NCBI RefSeq assembly: GCF_016862995.1
Contig: NZ_BOOA01000084.1
Location: 1 to 34,552 of the forward strand
DNA: 34,552 nucleotides
Source of the DNA: Acrocarpospora phusangensis
GTDB taxonomy: Bacteria; Actinomycetota; Actinomycetes; Streptosporangiales; Streptosporangiaceae
Direction: 5' to 3'
Positions 7,954-16,342 of the stretch are shown here, in pieces; the stretch's first letter is position 1; each line of letters opens with the position of its first letter. Position numbers and translations under genes: made by a program. The notes below the pieces were generated by a model, which was not told where the DNA came from, made no database searches, and saw only the letters and a program-made list of their open reading frames with translations.

Positions 7954-8084
7954 GTGCCGGCGAACGAGGACCGCCGCGTCCGGCGCACCCGCCAGGCCAT
8001 CCAGCACGCCCTCGTGGACCTCATCCTGACCTGAACACCGCCTTCCACACCCTCATCCAACCCGGCCTCAAATCAATCCTGAAA
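7954..8084 (+). pseudogene. TetR-family regulator remnant with internal deletion
   Basis: A GTG at 7954 with AGGAGG 8 nt upstream begins MPANEDRRVRRTRQAIQHAL and continues VDLILT before a TGA at 8032. That is a typical TetR N-terminus up to the first helix of the DNA-binding domain. In the next frame, from 8031, LNTAFHTLIQPGLKSIL matches the usual C-terminal end of TetR ligand-binding domains. About 150-160 codons, including the HTH recognition helix, are missing and the two ends are out of frame. The 323-nt gap between the caspase and the next gene holds nothing else that I recognise apart from the palindrome at 7884. Confidence 0.62.
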
Positions 8085-8199
8085 CCACCCCACCGGCTGA
8101 GCCCACGCACTCATCCGGCGAATCTCGATGTGACTCGGGGCGGGGGAATCGTCGAGAAATCCAGATGCGTCCCTGTGAGCCGGCGGGCAGCATGGCGGG

Positions 8200-8691
8200 A
8201 TGTCCGACCTGCTGTGGGACGACGTCAGGGACTTCTTCGACCCCGACATGATGGGTGCTCTGCCGGATATCTGCGTCACCGGCACTTCGGTAGAGGACTG
8301 GCAAGCCGTGTTCGACTTGGTCCAGTCGGATGGGTACACGTGGGAATACTCCGTGGGCGGCGAAGTCGAACCGCTTCCCTCGGCAGCGGAGGTACTGGCA
8401 CGTCCGGTCGAGGCCGATTGGGTAGCGCTGCGGGTCTGGCCGGCCCCGCATGTCCTGGCGATCTTCCGGCCGTACGGTCCCGAGGAGATCGATTTCGACG
8501 TCGACCTTCGCGAACTTCAAGGCCAGACCGGCGTGGACATCCTTTGCGGCTTCCTGAGCGCGATCGGCCGTCAACTGAACAAGCCGGTGCTCATGACCGC
8601 CGAAGGCGGCTACGGAGACCCGGTCCTCGGATTCGACCCGGGGGCCGGCCGCGTGATGTTACTGGCCGGCCACCAAGCAGAGCGTGAATGA
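8200..8691 (+). CDS. Hypothetical actinomycete protein (163 aa)
   Basis: A 163-residue acidic cytosolic protein without signal peptide or membrane segment; I cannot name its family. It starts MSDLLWDDVRDFFDPD, has a central strand-rich part (VALRVWPAPHVLAIFRPYG), the phrase EEIDFDVDLREL and an ending around GKPVLMT-like NKPVLMTAEGG with a final strand pair. Alternating short beta strands and two helices suggest a compact alpha/beta domain of the kind seen in small immunity or adaptor proteins, but this is only a shape argument. Codon use is like its neighbours, so it is probably a real gene. The ribosome site is weak. It is not obviously in an operon: the TetR remnant precedes it and the next gene converges. 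Confidence 0.7.
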   Translation: MSDLLWDDVRDFFDPDMMGALPDICVTGTSVEDWQAVFDLVQSDGYTWEYSVGGEVEPLPSAAEVLARPVEADWVALRVWPAPHVLAIFRPYGPEEIDFDVDLRELQGQTGVDILCGFLSAIGRQLNKPVLMTAEGGYGDPVLGFDPGAGRVMLLAGHQAERE

Positions 8692-8721
8692 TCGGCCGAA
8701 ATCAAATGGGGCGCTGCGGGG

Positions 8722-9573
8722 TCATTCTCTTGGCTGTGCCGGGGGATTTCGTCTGGCGGAGGCGGTGCGGAGGCGGAGGAGGAGGCCGGAGGGGATGGCG
8801 GCGAGGAGGGCTCCGAGGAGGATGAGGGCTCTCGCGTCGAGGGTCGCTTCGCCGCCGCCGCCGGTTGCGACGCCGCCCGCGGGTGTTTCGATGACGTCTG
8901 ACGTTTCGGTGACCGTGGAATTCGAGGTTTCTGTTTCGGTCGCGGTTTCTGTGGCTGTCTCGGTGGCGGTCTCGGTTTCTGTTTCCGTCGCGGTGACTGT
9001 GGTGGTGGGGGTGGTGCCGGAACCCTGGCCGCCCGCGGTGATGGTCAGCTGGTGGGTGGTGAGCGCGGTCGCGTTCTGCACCTCGCACTGCACGAGGGGT
9101 GCGGTTGGCGTGAGTCCGAAGTTGATGGCCGCCGCTCGGATGGTGGCGGTGCCCGGGTTTCCTGGGGTGGTCAGCACCGAGGTCGACTGGGTGGGCAGGG
9201 TTATGGCCTGACCTGCGGTGACCGGGCCCACCGTGCCGCCCACGCCGGTGCCGGAGGTCAGTCCGGGCAATCCGCTGATGGACACGTACGCGTACATTTT
9301 GGTGGCGGCCGGGAGACCGGCGGTGGGTGCCAGCAGGGTGGTGCTCCCGGCGTAGGTCGCGCGGTGGCCGATGGTCATCTGTCGTCCGGTCACGGGGTTG
9401 ACCGGCATGGTGAGTTCCACCCGGATGCTGACCGTCTGGGCCGCCGCCCCGGTCGGGGTGCACGAGTACTCGACGATGTCGGTGGCGACGACCTCGGAGG
9501 CGTGCGCGGGGAGAACCGGCGTGAAGAGACCGCAGAGCAGAATGGCGCCGGGGAAGACCAGACGGGCGGACAA
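8722..9573 (-). CDS. Secreted, membrane-anchored DUF6801-like surface protein
   Basis: A 283-residue exported protein. A TTG start at 9573 is chosen because AGGAG lies 5 nt upstream and it leads straight into a signal peptide (SARLVFPGAILLCGLF, cleavage after AHA); longer in-frame versions would bury it. The mature part (about 28-190) is a beta-rich domain with two cysteines (YSCTPTG and VQCEVQ) that fits the DUF6801 type found in actinomycete surface proteins. A Thr/Glu stalk of TATETE-type repeats (about 195-230) leads to a C-terminal hydrophobic helix (ALILLGALLAAIPSGLLL) and an Arg-rich tail, so the protein is anchored with its domain outside. No LPXTG motif is present. The DUF6801 call is from memory of the family pattern; function is unknown. 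Confidence 0.7.
   Translation of the reverse strand: MSARLVFPGAILLCGLFTPVLPAHASEVVATDIVEYSCTPTGAAAQTVSIRVELTMPVNPVTGRQMTIGHRATYAGSTTLLAPTAGLPAATKMYAYVSISGLPGLTSGTGVGGTVGPVTAGQAITLPTQSTSVLTTPGNPGTATIRAAAINFGLTPTAPLVQCEVQNATALTTHQLTITAGGQGSGTTPTTTVTATETETETATETATETATETETSNSTVTETSDVIETPAGGVATGGGGEATLDARALILLGALLAAIPSGLLLRLRTASARRNPPAQPRE
8925..9000 (-). repeat. Degenerate 6-bp repeats encoding the Thr-Glu stalk
   Basis: Repeated hexamers coding for alternating Thr/Ala and Glu lie inside the surface-protein gene. They probably vary in copy number by slippage without shifting the frame. Confidence 0.7.
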
Positions 9574-9765
9574 TGTGACTCCTGATAAGTCCTGATGAAT
9601 AGGAGACACATAGAAGACGAAGGTTGGCCCTTCCGGGTTGACACATCTCCGGATGACATGCGTCCCGGCTTCCCAGGATGCGCCCCTGGCCTTCTTTCCG
9701 CAGGTCATGGCATTTGACGGATGTCCTGTGAATGAAGCACCTTGGGGTTCGTGGATGAGTTCCGG

Positions 9766-10329
9766 ATGAGACGGAGATCTTTACTCGCGTTCGCGTCTCC
9801 ATTCATCCTGCCGCTCGCGTTGTTCTTCGTCGGCACCCTGCTGATCGGCTCCTTCTTCGCGAACAGCGGCGTCGTCGGCCTGCTCTCCGCCGCCGTCGTG
9901 ACCGCCGTTCTCATGGGAGTTCTCGTCGCCAGACACGGCCGGATGGTCGCGGGCACCGTCGCCCGCTTCTCCCCCCAGGGCGTCGAGATGGAGGACGTGT
10001 ACGGCTCCCGCCTGCGCCTGAACTGGCCCGACGTCGACCGTGTCGACGTCGTCGAGAGCCACGTGGCGAGCCCTTGCCGGATCGTCCGCCCTGGTGGGGC
10101 CAGCGTCCGTACCGGCGCCATGCAGTGCGTCGGCCTCGTCGGCTGGGGCGAACGCGACCTGTCCCAGAGCGTCCCCCGTTGGATCCGCGTGGCTCTCGCC
10201 CGGGAACCGATCGACCCGGACACGGGACTCCAGCGGTTGAGCGTCCCCCTCGGCGCCATCGATCCGCGCTGGGAGCAGGGATCCATGGGCGACTGGGTGC
10301 GCCGTTACAGGCCCGATCTGCTGGCCTGA
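9766..10329 (+). CDS. Small membrane protein with two N-terminal helices and cytosolic PH-like domain
   Basis: A 187-residue protein. After MRRRSLL come two transmembrane helices joined by a short hairpin (about residues 6-28 and 35-56), then a C-terminal domain of about 125 residues with alternating strands (VARFSPQGVEME, SRLRLNWPDVDRVDVV, CRIVRPGG, PLGAIDPRW). That order suits the YcxB-like/bacterial PH-like domain that follows paired helices in many small membrane proteins. The start is uncertain: GTG 9751 and TTG 9742 are in frame, and ATG 9766 was chosen for its GGATGAG site. It converges with the next gene and is separated from it by a hairpin. The role is unknown. Confidence 0.7.
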   Translation: MRRRSLLAFASPFILPLALFFVGTLLIGSFFANSGVVGLLSAAVVTAVLMGVLVARHGRMVAGTVARFSPQGVEMEDVYGSRLRLNWPDVDRVDVVESHVASPCRIVRPGGASVRTGAMQCVGLVGWGERDLSQSVPRWIRVALAREPIDPDTGLQRLSVPLGAIDPRWEQGSMGDWVRRYRPDLLA

Positions 10330-10339
10330 CGCCCTGAGT

Positions 10340-10369
10340 GGGGGAAGAACCGCTCAGAGGTCCTTCCCC
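10340..10369. terminator. Bidirectional terminator hairpin between convergent genes
   Basis: GGGGAAG (10341-10347) pairs with CTTCCCC (10363-10369) across 15 nt in the 50-nt gap between the stop codons of two convergent genes. Confidence 0.6.
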
Positions 10370-10379
10370 GCGCCGTGCC

Positions 10380-10919
10380 TCAGAACTTCCCGCGCACCGT
10401 GTTCGAGGTGTCCGTGAGGACGTAGCCGTCGCCGTCGATCCACCGGGCCTTGCAGTAGACCTCGTCGTCGTCGCTCGGAAGGATGTCCTCGTTGAGCTGG
10501 CGGCCCTTCTCGTAGAAGTTCACGATCGTCAGGTGGACGCCGGTGGACGTGGCCGTGAGGACCTTCTGTTCCCCCGGCTGGCCGGGCGCGGGCCTGCCCC
10601 GGTAGGTGCCGGGACCGGTGAACCCCGGCACCGGGACGCCGCTGATCGGGTCGTCGAACCAGTCGTCTCCGTAGCACGTGACCTGGATCCTCGCCCCGTT
10701 CCAGATGTATCCGGCCGCGTCCTCCTGGTTCATCGGCAGATGGACGTCGATCTGGTGCCGTACCTGGCCGGGAACCGTGATCCTGTGCGTGATCTCGACG
10801 GAACTGGCGGCCTGCGCCGGCGCGCTCGCGAGCGCGAACATCATTGTCATCGCGGTACTCGCCCCGATGGCCGCGATCACTCGGGCCATACGGGCCGTTG
10901 ACTTCCCGACTCTGGTCAT
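10380..10919 (-). CDS. Secreted hypothetical protein (179 aa)
   Basis: An exported protein with an N-terminal signal peptide of about 38 residues: Arg/Lys start, hydrophobic core IAAIGASTAMTMMFALASA, and AQA cleavage site. The mature part, about 140 residues, is beta-rich (SVEITHRITVPGQV, HLTIVNFYEKG) and holds two cysteines (VTCYGDDW and VYCKARW) that could form a disulfide. It has no known catalytic motif that I can see and I do not recognise the family. The start ATG has GGGGAAG upstream. It is probably monocistronic; a 272-nt gap with only a 12-bp palindrome (GGACGCGCGTCC at 11082-11093) separates it from the next gene. Confidence 0.75.
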   Translation of the reverse strand: MTRVGKSTARMARVIAAIGASTAMTMMFALASAPAQAASSVEITHRITVPGQVRHQIDVHLPMNQEDAAGYIWNGARIQVTCYGDDWFDDPISGVPVPGFTGPGTYRGRPAPGQPGEQKVLTATSTGVHLTIVNFYEKGRQLNEDILPSDDDEVYCKARWIDGDGYVLTDTSNTVRGKF

Positions 10920-11191
10920 TTATGTCACTTCCCCAGCATGTTCATGGATTTCGATGCTTTCCCTGTCAGCTAGGGGCGTGACATCTCGTTCCATGAAGTG
11001 CCACAGCATTAGGGGATATCCCTTAGGCCGGGTGCCAGTGCGTGACGGATGTGCCAGGGCGTACGTGCTCGATCCCACCCGGGACGCGCGTCCGTACCCT
11101 GACGGCCGTATGGGGGATACGTGGTTCTTACCGGGGAGAATCAGTGGTCGCCCCGGATGCCCCAGGCCGGTATAGGGCGCACAGTGAAGCC

Positions 11192-11431
11192 ATGCTGACA
11201 ACATCAGACCTGGCCCAGGTGTTGTTCACCTCCCCGGTGCAGCCCTCGGACGACCTCTCGCCCGACAAGATCCGGACGGCCATCGACGACAGGCTGTGCT
11301 CCTGCGACGGCGACACCGCGGTATGCGCCGCCTTCGTCGCCCAGGAGGCCGGAGACCACCCCGAATCCTTCGCCCGCCGCATGCGCTGGGCGCTGAACGC
11401 CGTGACCGCCGCCTACCAGGCGGCGGTCTGA
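11192..11431 (+). CDS. Small hypothetical protein (79 aa)
   Basis: A 79-residue, mostly helical, cytosolic protein beginning MLTTSDLAQVLFTSPVQ. It has three cysteines, two of them in LCSCDG near residue 35 and one in AVCAAFVAQ. A helix rich in Arg/Trp (FARRMRWALNAVTAAYQ) ends the protein. The ATG at 11192 is the first that keeps the compact domain; a longer in-frame extension to 11042 has atypical composition and is not accepted. The cysteine spacing could bind metal but no family is recognised. A hairpin follows the stop. Confidence 0.6.
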   Translation: MLTTSDLAQVLFTSPVQPSDDLSPDKIRTAIDDRLCSCDGDTAVCAAFVAQEAGDHPESFARRMRWALNAVTAAYQAAV

Positions 11432-11438
11432 CACACAC

Positions 11439-11466
11439 GAAGGGGCCGTCGTGTGACGACCCCTTC
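11439..11466. terminator. Terminator hairpin between convergent genes
   Basis: GAAGGG with CCCTTC and an inner GTCG/CGAC pair form a bulged stem just after the stop of the 79-residue gene and before the stop of the opposing gene. Confidence 0.6.
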
Positions 11467-11481
11467 ATGCGATTGTTTCTC

Positions 11482-11949
11482 CTACCACCAGCGGCCGCAC
11501 CACGACTGGCCGTTGACGTTCAGGCAGGCCCGGAACTTGTAGGAGGCTGACGGATCGGTCCGCTTGGCCGCGCTCGTGTTCGGTGAGCCGGCGCTCTGCA
11601 CGGTGAACGGCCCGCACTGGATCCAGGACGCCTCGTTGTCGCGAGTCCAGTCCATCCAGACCTTGTCGCCCGGCTGTGTCCTTCCTTGGATGATGGCCCA
11701 ACCGTGCTGTACGCCGCCGATGTTGGCCACGTGGATCTGGGCCCAGCGCGCGCTGACGGCGAGGCCCGCGTCGACCCGCGTGCTGCCGATGGGCGTACCG
11801 GTCTTGTTGTAGGGGATGCTGACGAAACCGTTGGCGCCGTTCTGGCAGGCGGCGGGGGACGCGGCGGCCGATCCCGTGGCGAGGTTGAGGCCGCCGACGG
11901 CGAGTATCCCGACTGCCGCGACGTGCAGGTATCGACGGAACGAAGGCAT
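11482..11949 (-). CDS. Small secreted Trp/Cys-rich protein (155 aa)
   Basis: An exported protein with a signal peptide of about 31 residues (MPSFRRYLHVAAVGILAVGG, cleavage after AAA-S). The ATG at 11949 is preceded by AGGAG 6 nt away; an overlapping ATG 4 nt upstream is in another frame. The mature domain (about 120 residues) has four cysteines (PAACQNG, WIQCGPF, RACLNV, SWCGRWW) in a pattern suited to two disulfides, many tryptophans, and beta-type sequence (WAQIHVANIGG, GWAIIQGRTQPGDKVWMDW). It ends in GRWW. It resembles the small secreted actinomycete proteins of unknown function. It is divergent from the membrane-anchored XRE regulator, with candidate operators between them. Confidence 0.75.
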   Translation of the reverse strand: MPSFRRYLHVAAVGILAVGGLNLATGSAAASPAACQNGANGFVSIPYNKTGTPIGSTRVDAGLAVSARWAQIHVANIGGVQHGWAIIQGRTQPGDKVWMDWTRDNEASWIQCGPFTVQSAGSPNTSAAKRTDPSASYKFRACLNVNGQSWCGRWW

Positions 11950-12145
11950 CCATTTCTCCTGAAGTAAGAGCCTGTGAAGTCTTCTGCTAAGCTCCTGCCG
12001 AGCGAACGCGATATCGCCGGTCGCGCGTCTCCTTTTCATTTCCGCTATTGACCGGTCCCCACTCGCGTTCAGCCCGCCACCAGCGTTTCGCTGGAAGCGG
12101 GGATGACGTTTGCAGGGGTGGTGGGCAGGTGGCAAGGAAATCCGC

Positions 12146-12175
12146 CGGGATGGGACGCTGGGACATCCCATCCCG
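12146..12175. promoter_or_regulatory. 10-bp inverted repeat in the divergent gap (candidate operator)
   Basis: CGGGATGGGA (12146-12155) faces TCCCATCCCG (12166-12175) across 10 nt, 42 nt before the XRE-type regulator start. A second small hairpin, CCAGCG-TTT-CGCTGG, is at 12080-12094. Either could be bound by the regulator; this is inferred from position and symmetry. Confidence 0.45.
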
Positions 12176-12217
12176 TGCTGACCTGGGCTATTCGCCCGGC
12201 TGTGGGACGTCGGTGGG

Positions 12218-13030
12218 ATGCGAACCGGCGGGTGGGTGCGGGCGATGACCCGGACGGCTGAGGCGGAGAAACTCGCCGCGCAATTCAGAATGCTCAAGGC
12301 CCGTGCCGACGTCAGTTTCGAGACATTGGCGAAAAGGGCGGGAATCAGCAGCTCCACTCTGCACCGTTACTGCTCGGGCGTGAAAACGCCGTCCGATCCC
12401 GCCGCGATTCGCGCATTCGCGAAAGCCTGCGGCGCGACCACCGAAGAATTCCATGAACTTCACCGGTTGTGGGTGCTCGCCGACGCGGCCCGTTCGACCG
12501 CGGGCGATATCGCGCCGGAGGCCGTACCAGACGCAGATCTTGAGCCCGAGAGTGAGCCGTCTACGCCGGCGCCCTCGTTCACCGCGCGCCTGGGCCGGTT
12601 CGTCCGGCGGCCCCTGGTGATCGCGACCGCGGCCGCCGTGGTGACGGCGACCGCGACCGCGGTGGTCTTCCTGTCCATGGGCGAGGGCGAGGACCCCGAA
12701 CCGGGCGCGACCGTGCTCGCCCAGGTCCGCGTGTACAACGTCGAGGGTGACTGCAAGACCCGGCCGGAACGTGTGCCCGCGTGCAGCATGGGTCTGGCCC
12801 GCGACCCCCACCGCAAATACGACGCCGACAACGTGGTCAGCCACCGTGTCTGGCACGCGGACGTCCTCCACACCGACTGCGTGCTGTACGGCGGCGACCG
12901 CGTCGAGGACGAGACAGGCGTCGGCACGACCCGGTGGTTCCGCGTGCGTCTGAACACCGTTCCCGGCGGGATCGCCTGGCTGCCCGCCGTACGCACCCAC
13001 GACAATCCGCCACTGCCCACCTGCGCGTAG
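12218..13030 (+). CDS. Membrane-anchored XRE-family HTH regulator with extracytoplasmic domain
   Basis: A 270-residue one-piece transmembrane regulator. Residues 17-80 are an XRE-type helix-turn-helix (FETLAKRAGISSSTLHRYCS). An acidic linker (100-118) precedes a single transmembrane helix at about 132-153 (PLVIATAAAVVTATATAVVF). Residues 155-270 lie outside the membrane and contain four cysteines (GDCKTRP, PACSMG, HTDCVLYGG, PTCA) and an SH3-like end (TRWFRVRLNTVPGG). The layout suggests a sensor that couples an external signal to DNA binding without phosphotransfer. The ATG at 12245 is an alternative start, 9 codons shorter. It is divergent from a secreted Cys/Trp-rich protein that may be its target or ligand. 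The domain order is clear; the signal is unknown. Confidence 0.8.
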   Translation: MRTGGWVRAMTRTAEAEKLAAQFRMLKARADVSFETLAKRAGISSSTLHRYCSGVKTPSDPAAIRAFAKACGATTEEFHELHRLWVLADAARSTAGDIAPEAVPDADLEPESEPSTPAPSFTARLGRFVRRPLVIATAAAVVTATATAVVFLSMGEGEDPEPGATVLAQVRVYNVEGDCKTRPERVPACSMGLARDPHRKYDADNVVSHRVWHADVLHTDCVLYGGDRVEDETGVGTTRWFRVRLNTVPGGIAWLPAVRTHDNPPLPTCA

Positions 13031-13229
13031 GGCCGGCCTGGGAGCCTCCCATGCCATGCCGCAGTTGTGGGGAGATGGGTGGTATGTGGCGTATATCAGC
13101 CGTACATTCGGGGCGTTCAGATCATGAGGAGCGACCCGATGTGGCCTGGCAGGTGCGCCCGGTTTCCCTCTGGGTGCGCCGGATGCGCCCGGCCATGAGG
13201 GAAGAGGCTGAGCGTAGGGGGCGAAGCGC

Positions 13230-16217
13230 ATGTTGCTTGGTGTCCTTGGGCCGATGCTCGTCGTCGTGGACGGTCAGGCCAGGCCGGTCGCATCCGCGAA
13301 ACAGCGGATGCTGCTGGCCGCCCTGGTGGCGCAGCCCAACCAGCCGGTGACGCCCGCCAAACTGATCGACATCCTGTGGGAGTCGCCGCCGCGCTCCGCC
13401 CAGGCGAATCTGCGGCTCCACATCCACCAGCTGCGCCGCCTGCTGGGCGACCGGGAGCGCATCACCAGGAACTCCATCGGGTACGTGCTCCACCTGGACC
13501 CCGGCGAACTGGACGTGACCCGGTTCACCCGGCTGGCGGAGGCGGGGGTCGGGGCGCTCGAGTCCGGCGACCACGCCAGGGCGGTCGATCTCCTGACCGA
13601 GGCGCTGGAGCTGTGGCGGGGCCCGGCGTACGACGATCTCAGGGACGCCCGGTGGCCCGGCGCCGCCCATCTGGAGGAGGCCCGATTACGGGCCGTCGAA
13701 CTGCGCGCCCAGGCCGATTTCGCCCTCGGAAGGTACGGCGAGCGCATCGGGGAGCTGACCGCCCTGGTGGAAGCGCACCCCACCCGGGAGAGGCCGCGGG
13801 CCCATCTGATGCTCGCCCTGTACCGGACCGGCCGCCAGGCCGAAGCCCTGGAGGCCTACCAGGACGGCCGCCGGGTGCTGGTGGAGGAGCTCGGCCTGGA
13901 GCCCGGCGCGGAACTGACCGGCCTGCAGGCGGCCATCCTCCGCGGGGATCCGCTGCTCAACGCGTTGCCGCAGCTGCTGCCCGCCCCCGCCCAGCTCCCG
14001 CCGGACATTCCTGAGTTCGTGGGCCGCGCCGAGGAGCTGGCCACGCTGAACCGGGTGCTCAACGAACGGCTGAGCCGCGGCCTGCCGGCGTTCCTCGGGC
14101 TCACCGGCATGGGCGGGATCGGGAAGACCGGCCTCGCCGTGCACTGGGCGCACCGCGTCGCGGCCCGGTTCGCCGGCGGCCAGCTCTACGCCGACCTGCG
14201 CGGGCACGATCCCACCGCGGAGCCGCTGCCGTCCCGCCAGGTTCTGGACCGGTTCCTGCGCGCCCTCGGCGTGCCCGGCACGCGCATGCCCGACGATCTG
14301 GAAGAGCGTGTCGGCCTGCTGCGCAGCGTGCTGGCCCAGCGCCGGGTGCTCATGGTCCTGGACAACGTGGTGGACTCCGACCACGTCCGCCCCCTGCTGC
14401 CCGGCGCCTCGGCCAGCGCCGTCGTCATCACGAGCCGCAACCAGCTGGACGGCCTGGCCATCCGGGACGGCTGCCACGTGCTGCGGCTGGGGCCGCTGGC
14501 CCAGGACGAGTCGATCAGCCTGCTCGCCCAGGTGGCGGGCGACGCGCTCCGCCGGAACGACTCCGCGGTGGCGCAGGTCAGCGCCGGGTGCGGGGGACTG
14601 CCGCTGGCGTTGCGCATCGCCGCCGCCCGCCTCACGCCCCGGCACGGGCTGAGCGCGGGGCAGCTGGCGCAGCGCATGATCGACGAACGGGGCCGCCTGG
14701 ACGAGCTGAGCCAGGGGGAGCTGCGCGTCCGTACCAGCTTCGAGCTGACCTACCGGGCGCTCGATCCGGCGGCGGCCACGCTGTTCCGCCGGATCGGGGC
14801 GCTCAACGTCCCGGAGTTCGCCGGCTGGACGCCCGCCACCCTGCTCGACTCCGGCGGGCAGCAGGCGGGGGAGCTCGTCACCCAGCTGCTGGACGCCCAG
14901 CTCATCGAGAACAGCGGCGTCGACAGGACCGGGCAGCCGCGCTACCGCATCCACGACCTGCTCCGCCTGTACGCCAGGGAACGCTCGCTCGCGGAGGACT
15001 CCGGCCGGGAACGCGCGGCCGCGCTGCGACGCGTCCTGTCCTGCCTGCTCGACCTGGCGGAACGCGCGCACAGCAGCCTGTACGGCGGCGCCTACGCCAT
15101 CATCCACGGCACGGCCCCACGCTGGCAGCTGCCGCCGGACACCGCCGCCGCCCTGCTCCGCGACCCGCTCGCCTGGTTCGCCGTCGAGCGTTCCGCCCTG
15201 GTGCAGGCCGTCTCCCAGGCGGCGGAGCTGGGGCTGGACGAGCTGGCGTGGGACCTGGCCCTGTCCTGCGTGACGCTCTTCGAGGCGCACAGCCACTTCG
15301 ACGACTGGGCCGCCACCCACGAGGCGGCGCTGGCCGCCGTCATGCGCGCCGGCAACGGGCGCGGCGAGGCCGCCCTCCTCTACAGCCTCGGCAGCCTGGC
15401 CCTCTACCAGCAGAAATACCAGGAGGCGCGGGACCTGCTCGAAAGCGCGCTGGAGCGGTTCGGCGCCCTGGGCGACGACCACGGGTACGCGCTGGCCCTG
15501 CGCAACCTCGCCCTCCTGCACCGGACGAACGGCCGCGCGACCCAGGCCGCGGAATGCTACGAGCGGGCCCGCCGCATGCTGCACGACTTGGGCGACCTGG
15601 CCGCGGAGGCGCACACCCTGACCGGCCTGGCGCAGATGGCCATGGATCGGGGGGAGTCCGCCGCGGCGCTGGACCTGCTGCAACAGGCCCTCGACATGTA
15701 CAGCGGCATCGCCAACAAGCGCGGTGAGGCGCAGGCGCGGTACCGCCTGGGCGAGGCCCGCCTGAAACAGGGCGACTACGAGGAGGCGCACCAGGCCTTC
15801 TCCTCCGCGCTTCCGCTGGTACGCGTACTCGGCGACCTGATCGGCCAGGCGTACGTGCTGCGCGGGCTGGGCGAAGCCGGCCTGGCCATGGGCAGGACGG
15901 AGAGCGCCGAGCAGGACCTGGTGGAGGCGCTCACCGCCGCGCAGCGCGTGGGCGAGCCCTTCGCCGAGGCCACGGCCCACTTCGCGCTGGGCTCGCTGTA
16001 CATCCAGGGGCTCGACGAGGACCAGGCCGTGAATCACTGGTCCCGGGCCATGAAACTGTTCGCCGAGATCGGGAACCGGCCGTCACAGGCCAACGTGCTC
16101 ACGACGATGGCCGCCTTCCTGGACAAACGCGGGGACACGACGGGAGCGCTGAGCCTGCGAGCGCAGGCCCAGCGCCTGCTGTCAACCCTCGAATCCGCCG
16201 CATATCACGCTCAGTAG
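13230..16217 (+). CDS. SARP-family (AfsR-like) regulator with NB-ARC and TPR domains
   Basis: A 995-residue transcription regulator of the Streptomyces antibiotic regulatory protein type. Residues 1-90 are the winged-helix OmpR-type DNA-binding domain, 95-240 the bacterial transcriptional activator domain (ALELWRGPAYDD, VEELGLEPGAEL). An NB-ARC STAND ATPase follows at about 260-560: Walker A GMGGIGKT with K299, Walker B VLMVLDNV, and GLPLAL (the GxP motif). Tetratricopeptide repeats occupy about 690-990. The length matches full-size AfsR. ATG 13230 has a GGGGG-type site. There is no adjacent biosynthetic cluster, so its targets are unknown; an AfsR-like integrator of kinase or ligand signals is likely. 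An orphan sensor kinase gene follows in the same direction, separated by 125 nt. Confidence 0.93.
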   Translation: MLLGVLGPMLVVVDGQARPVASAKQRMLLAALVAQPNQPVTPAKLIDILWESPPRSAQANLRLHIHQLRRLLGDRERITRNSIGYVLHLDPGELDVTRFTRLAEAGVGALESGDHARAVDLLTEALELWRGPAYDDLRDARWPGAAHLEEARLRAVELRAQADFALGRYGERIGELTALVEAHPTRERPRAHLMLALYRTGRQAEALEAYQDGRRVLVEELGLEPGAELTGLQAAILRGDPLLNALPQLLPAPAQLPPDIPEFVGRAEELATLNRVLNERLSRGLPAFLGLTGMGGIGKTGLAVHWAHRVAARFAGGQLYADLRGHDPTAEPLPSRQVLDRFLRALGVPGTRMPDDLEERVGLLRSVLAQRRVLMVLDNVVDSDHVRPLLPGASASAVVITSRNQLDGLAIRDGCHVLRLGPLAQDESISLLAQVAGDALRRNDSAVAQVSAGCGGLPLALRIAAARLTPRHGLSAGQLAQRMIDERGRLDELSQGELRVRTSFELTYRALDPAAATLFRRIGALNVPEFAGWTPATLLDSGGQQAGELVTQLLDAQLIENSGVDRTGQPRYRIHDLLRLYARERSLAEDSGRERAAALRRVLSCLLDLAERAHSSLYGGAYAIIHGTAPRWQLPPDTAAALLRDPLAWFAVERSALVQAVSQAAELGLDELAWDLALSCVTLFEAHSHFDDWAATHEAALAAVMRAGNGRGEAALLYSLGSLALYQQKYQEARDLLESALERFGALGDDHGYALALRNLALLHRTNGRATQAAECYERARRMLHDLGDLAAEAHTLTGLAQMAMDRGESAAALDLLQQALDMYSGIANKRGEAQARYRLGEARLKQGDYEEAHQAFSSALPLVRVLGDLIGQAYVLRGLGEAGLAMGRTESAEQDLVEALTAAQRVGEPFAEATAHFALGSLYIQGLDEDQAVNHWSRAMKLFAEIGNRPSQANVLTTMAAFLDKRGDTTGALSLRAQAQRLLSTLESAAYHAQ

Positions 16218-16342
16218 CCGGCAGGGCCATCACGATGGGCCCGATGTGACACGCGGGCGTCCTGGGTCGGATGGGGTCTGATCGGGGGAGGGGGGCTCGT
16301 AGTGGCTGACTCGCCGTCGTGTATGACTGGTGTGAGGCAACC

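Noticed and set aside
8200..8691. Named immunity-protein family for the 163-residue protein
   Set aside because: Only a loose resemblance in strand order and the DFDVDLREL phrase; not enough to name a family.
8925..9000. Repeats as a CRISPR or minisatellite array
   Set aside because: The repeats are in-frame hexamers coding for Thr/Glu inside a gene, with no spacers.
13686..16037. 783-codon minus-strand frame inside the SARP gene
   Set aside because: Antisense of a G+C-rich gene; the sense strand has full SARP, NB-ARC and TPR motifs.
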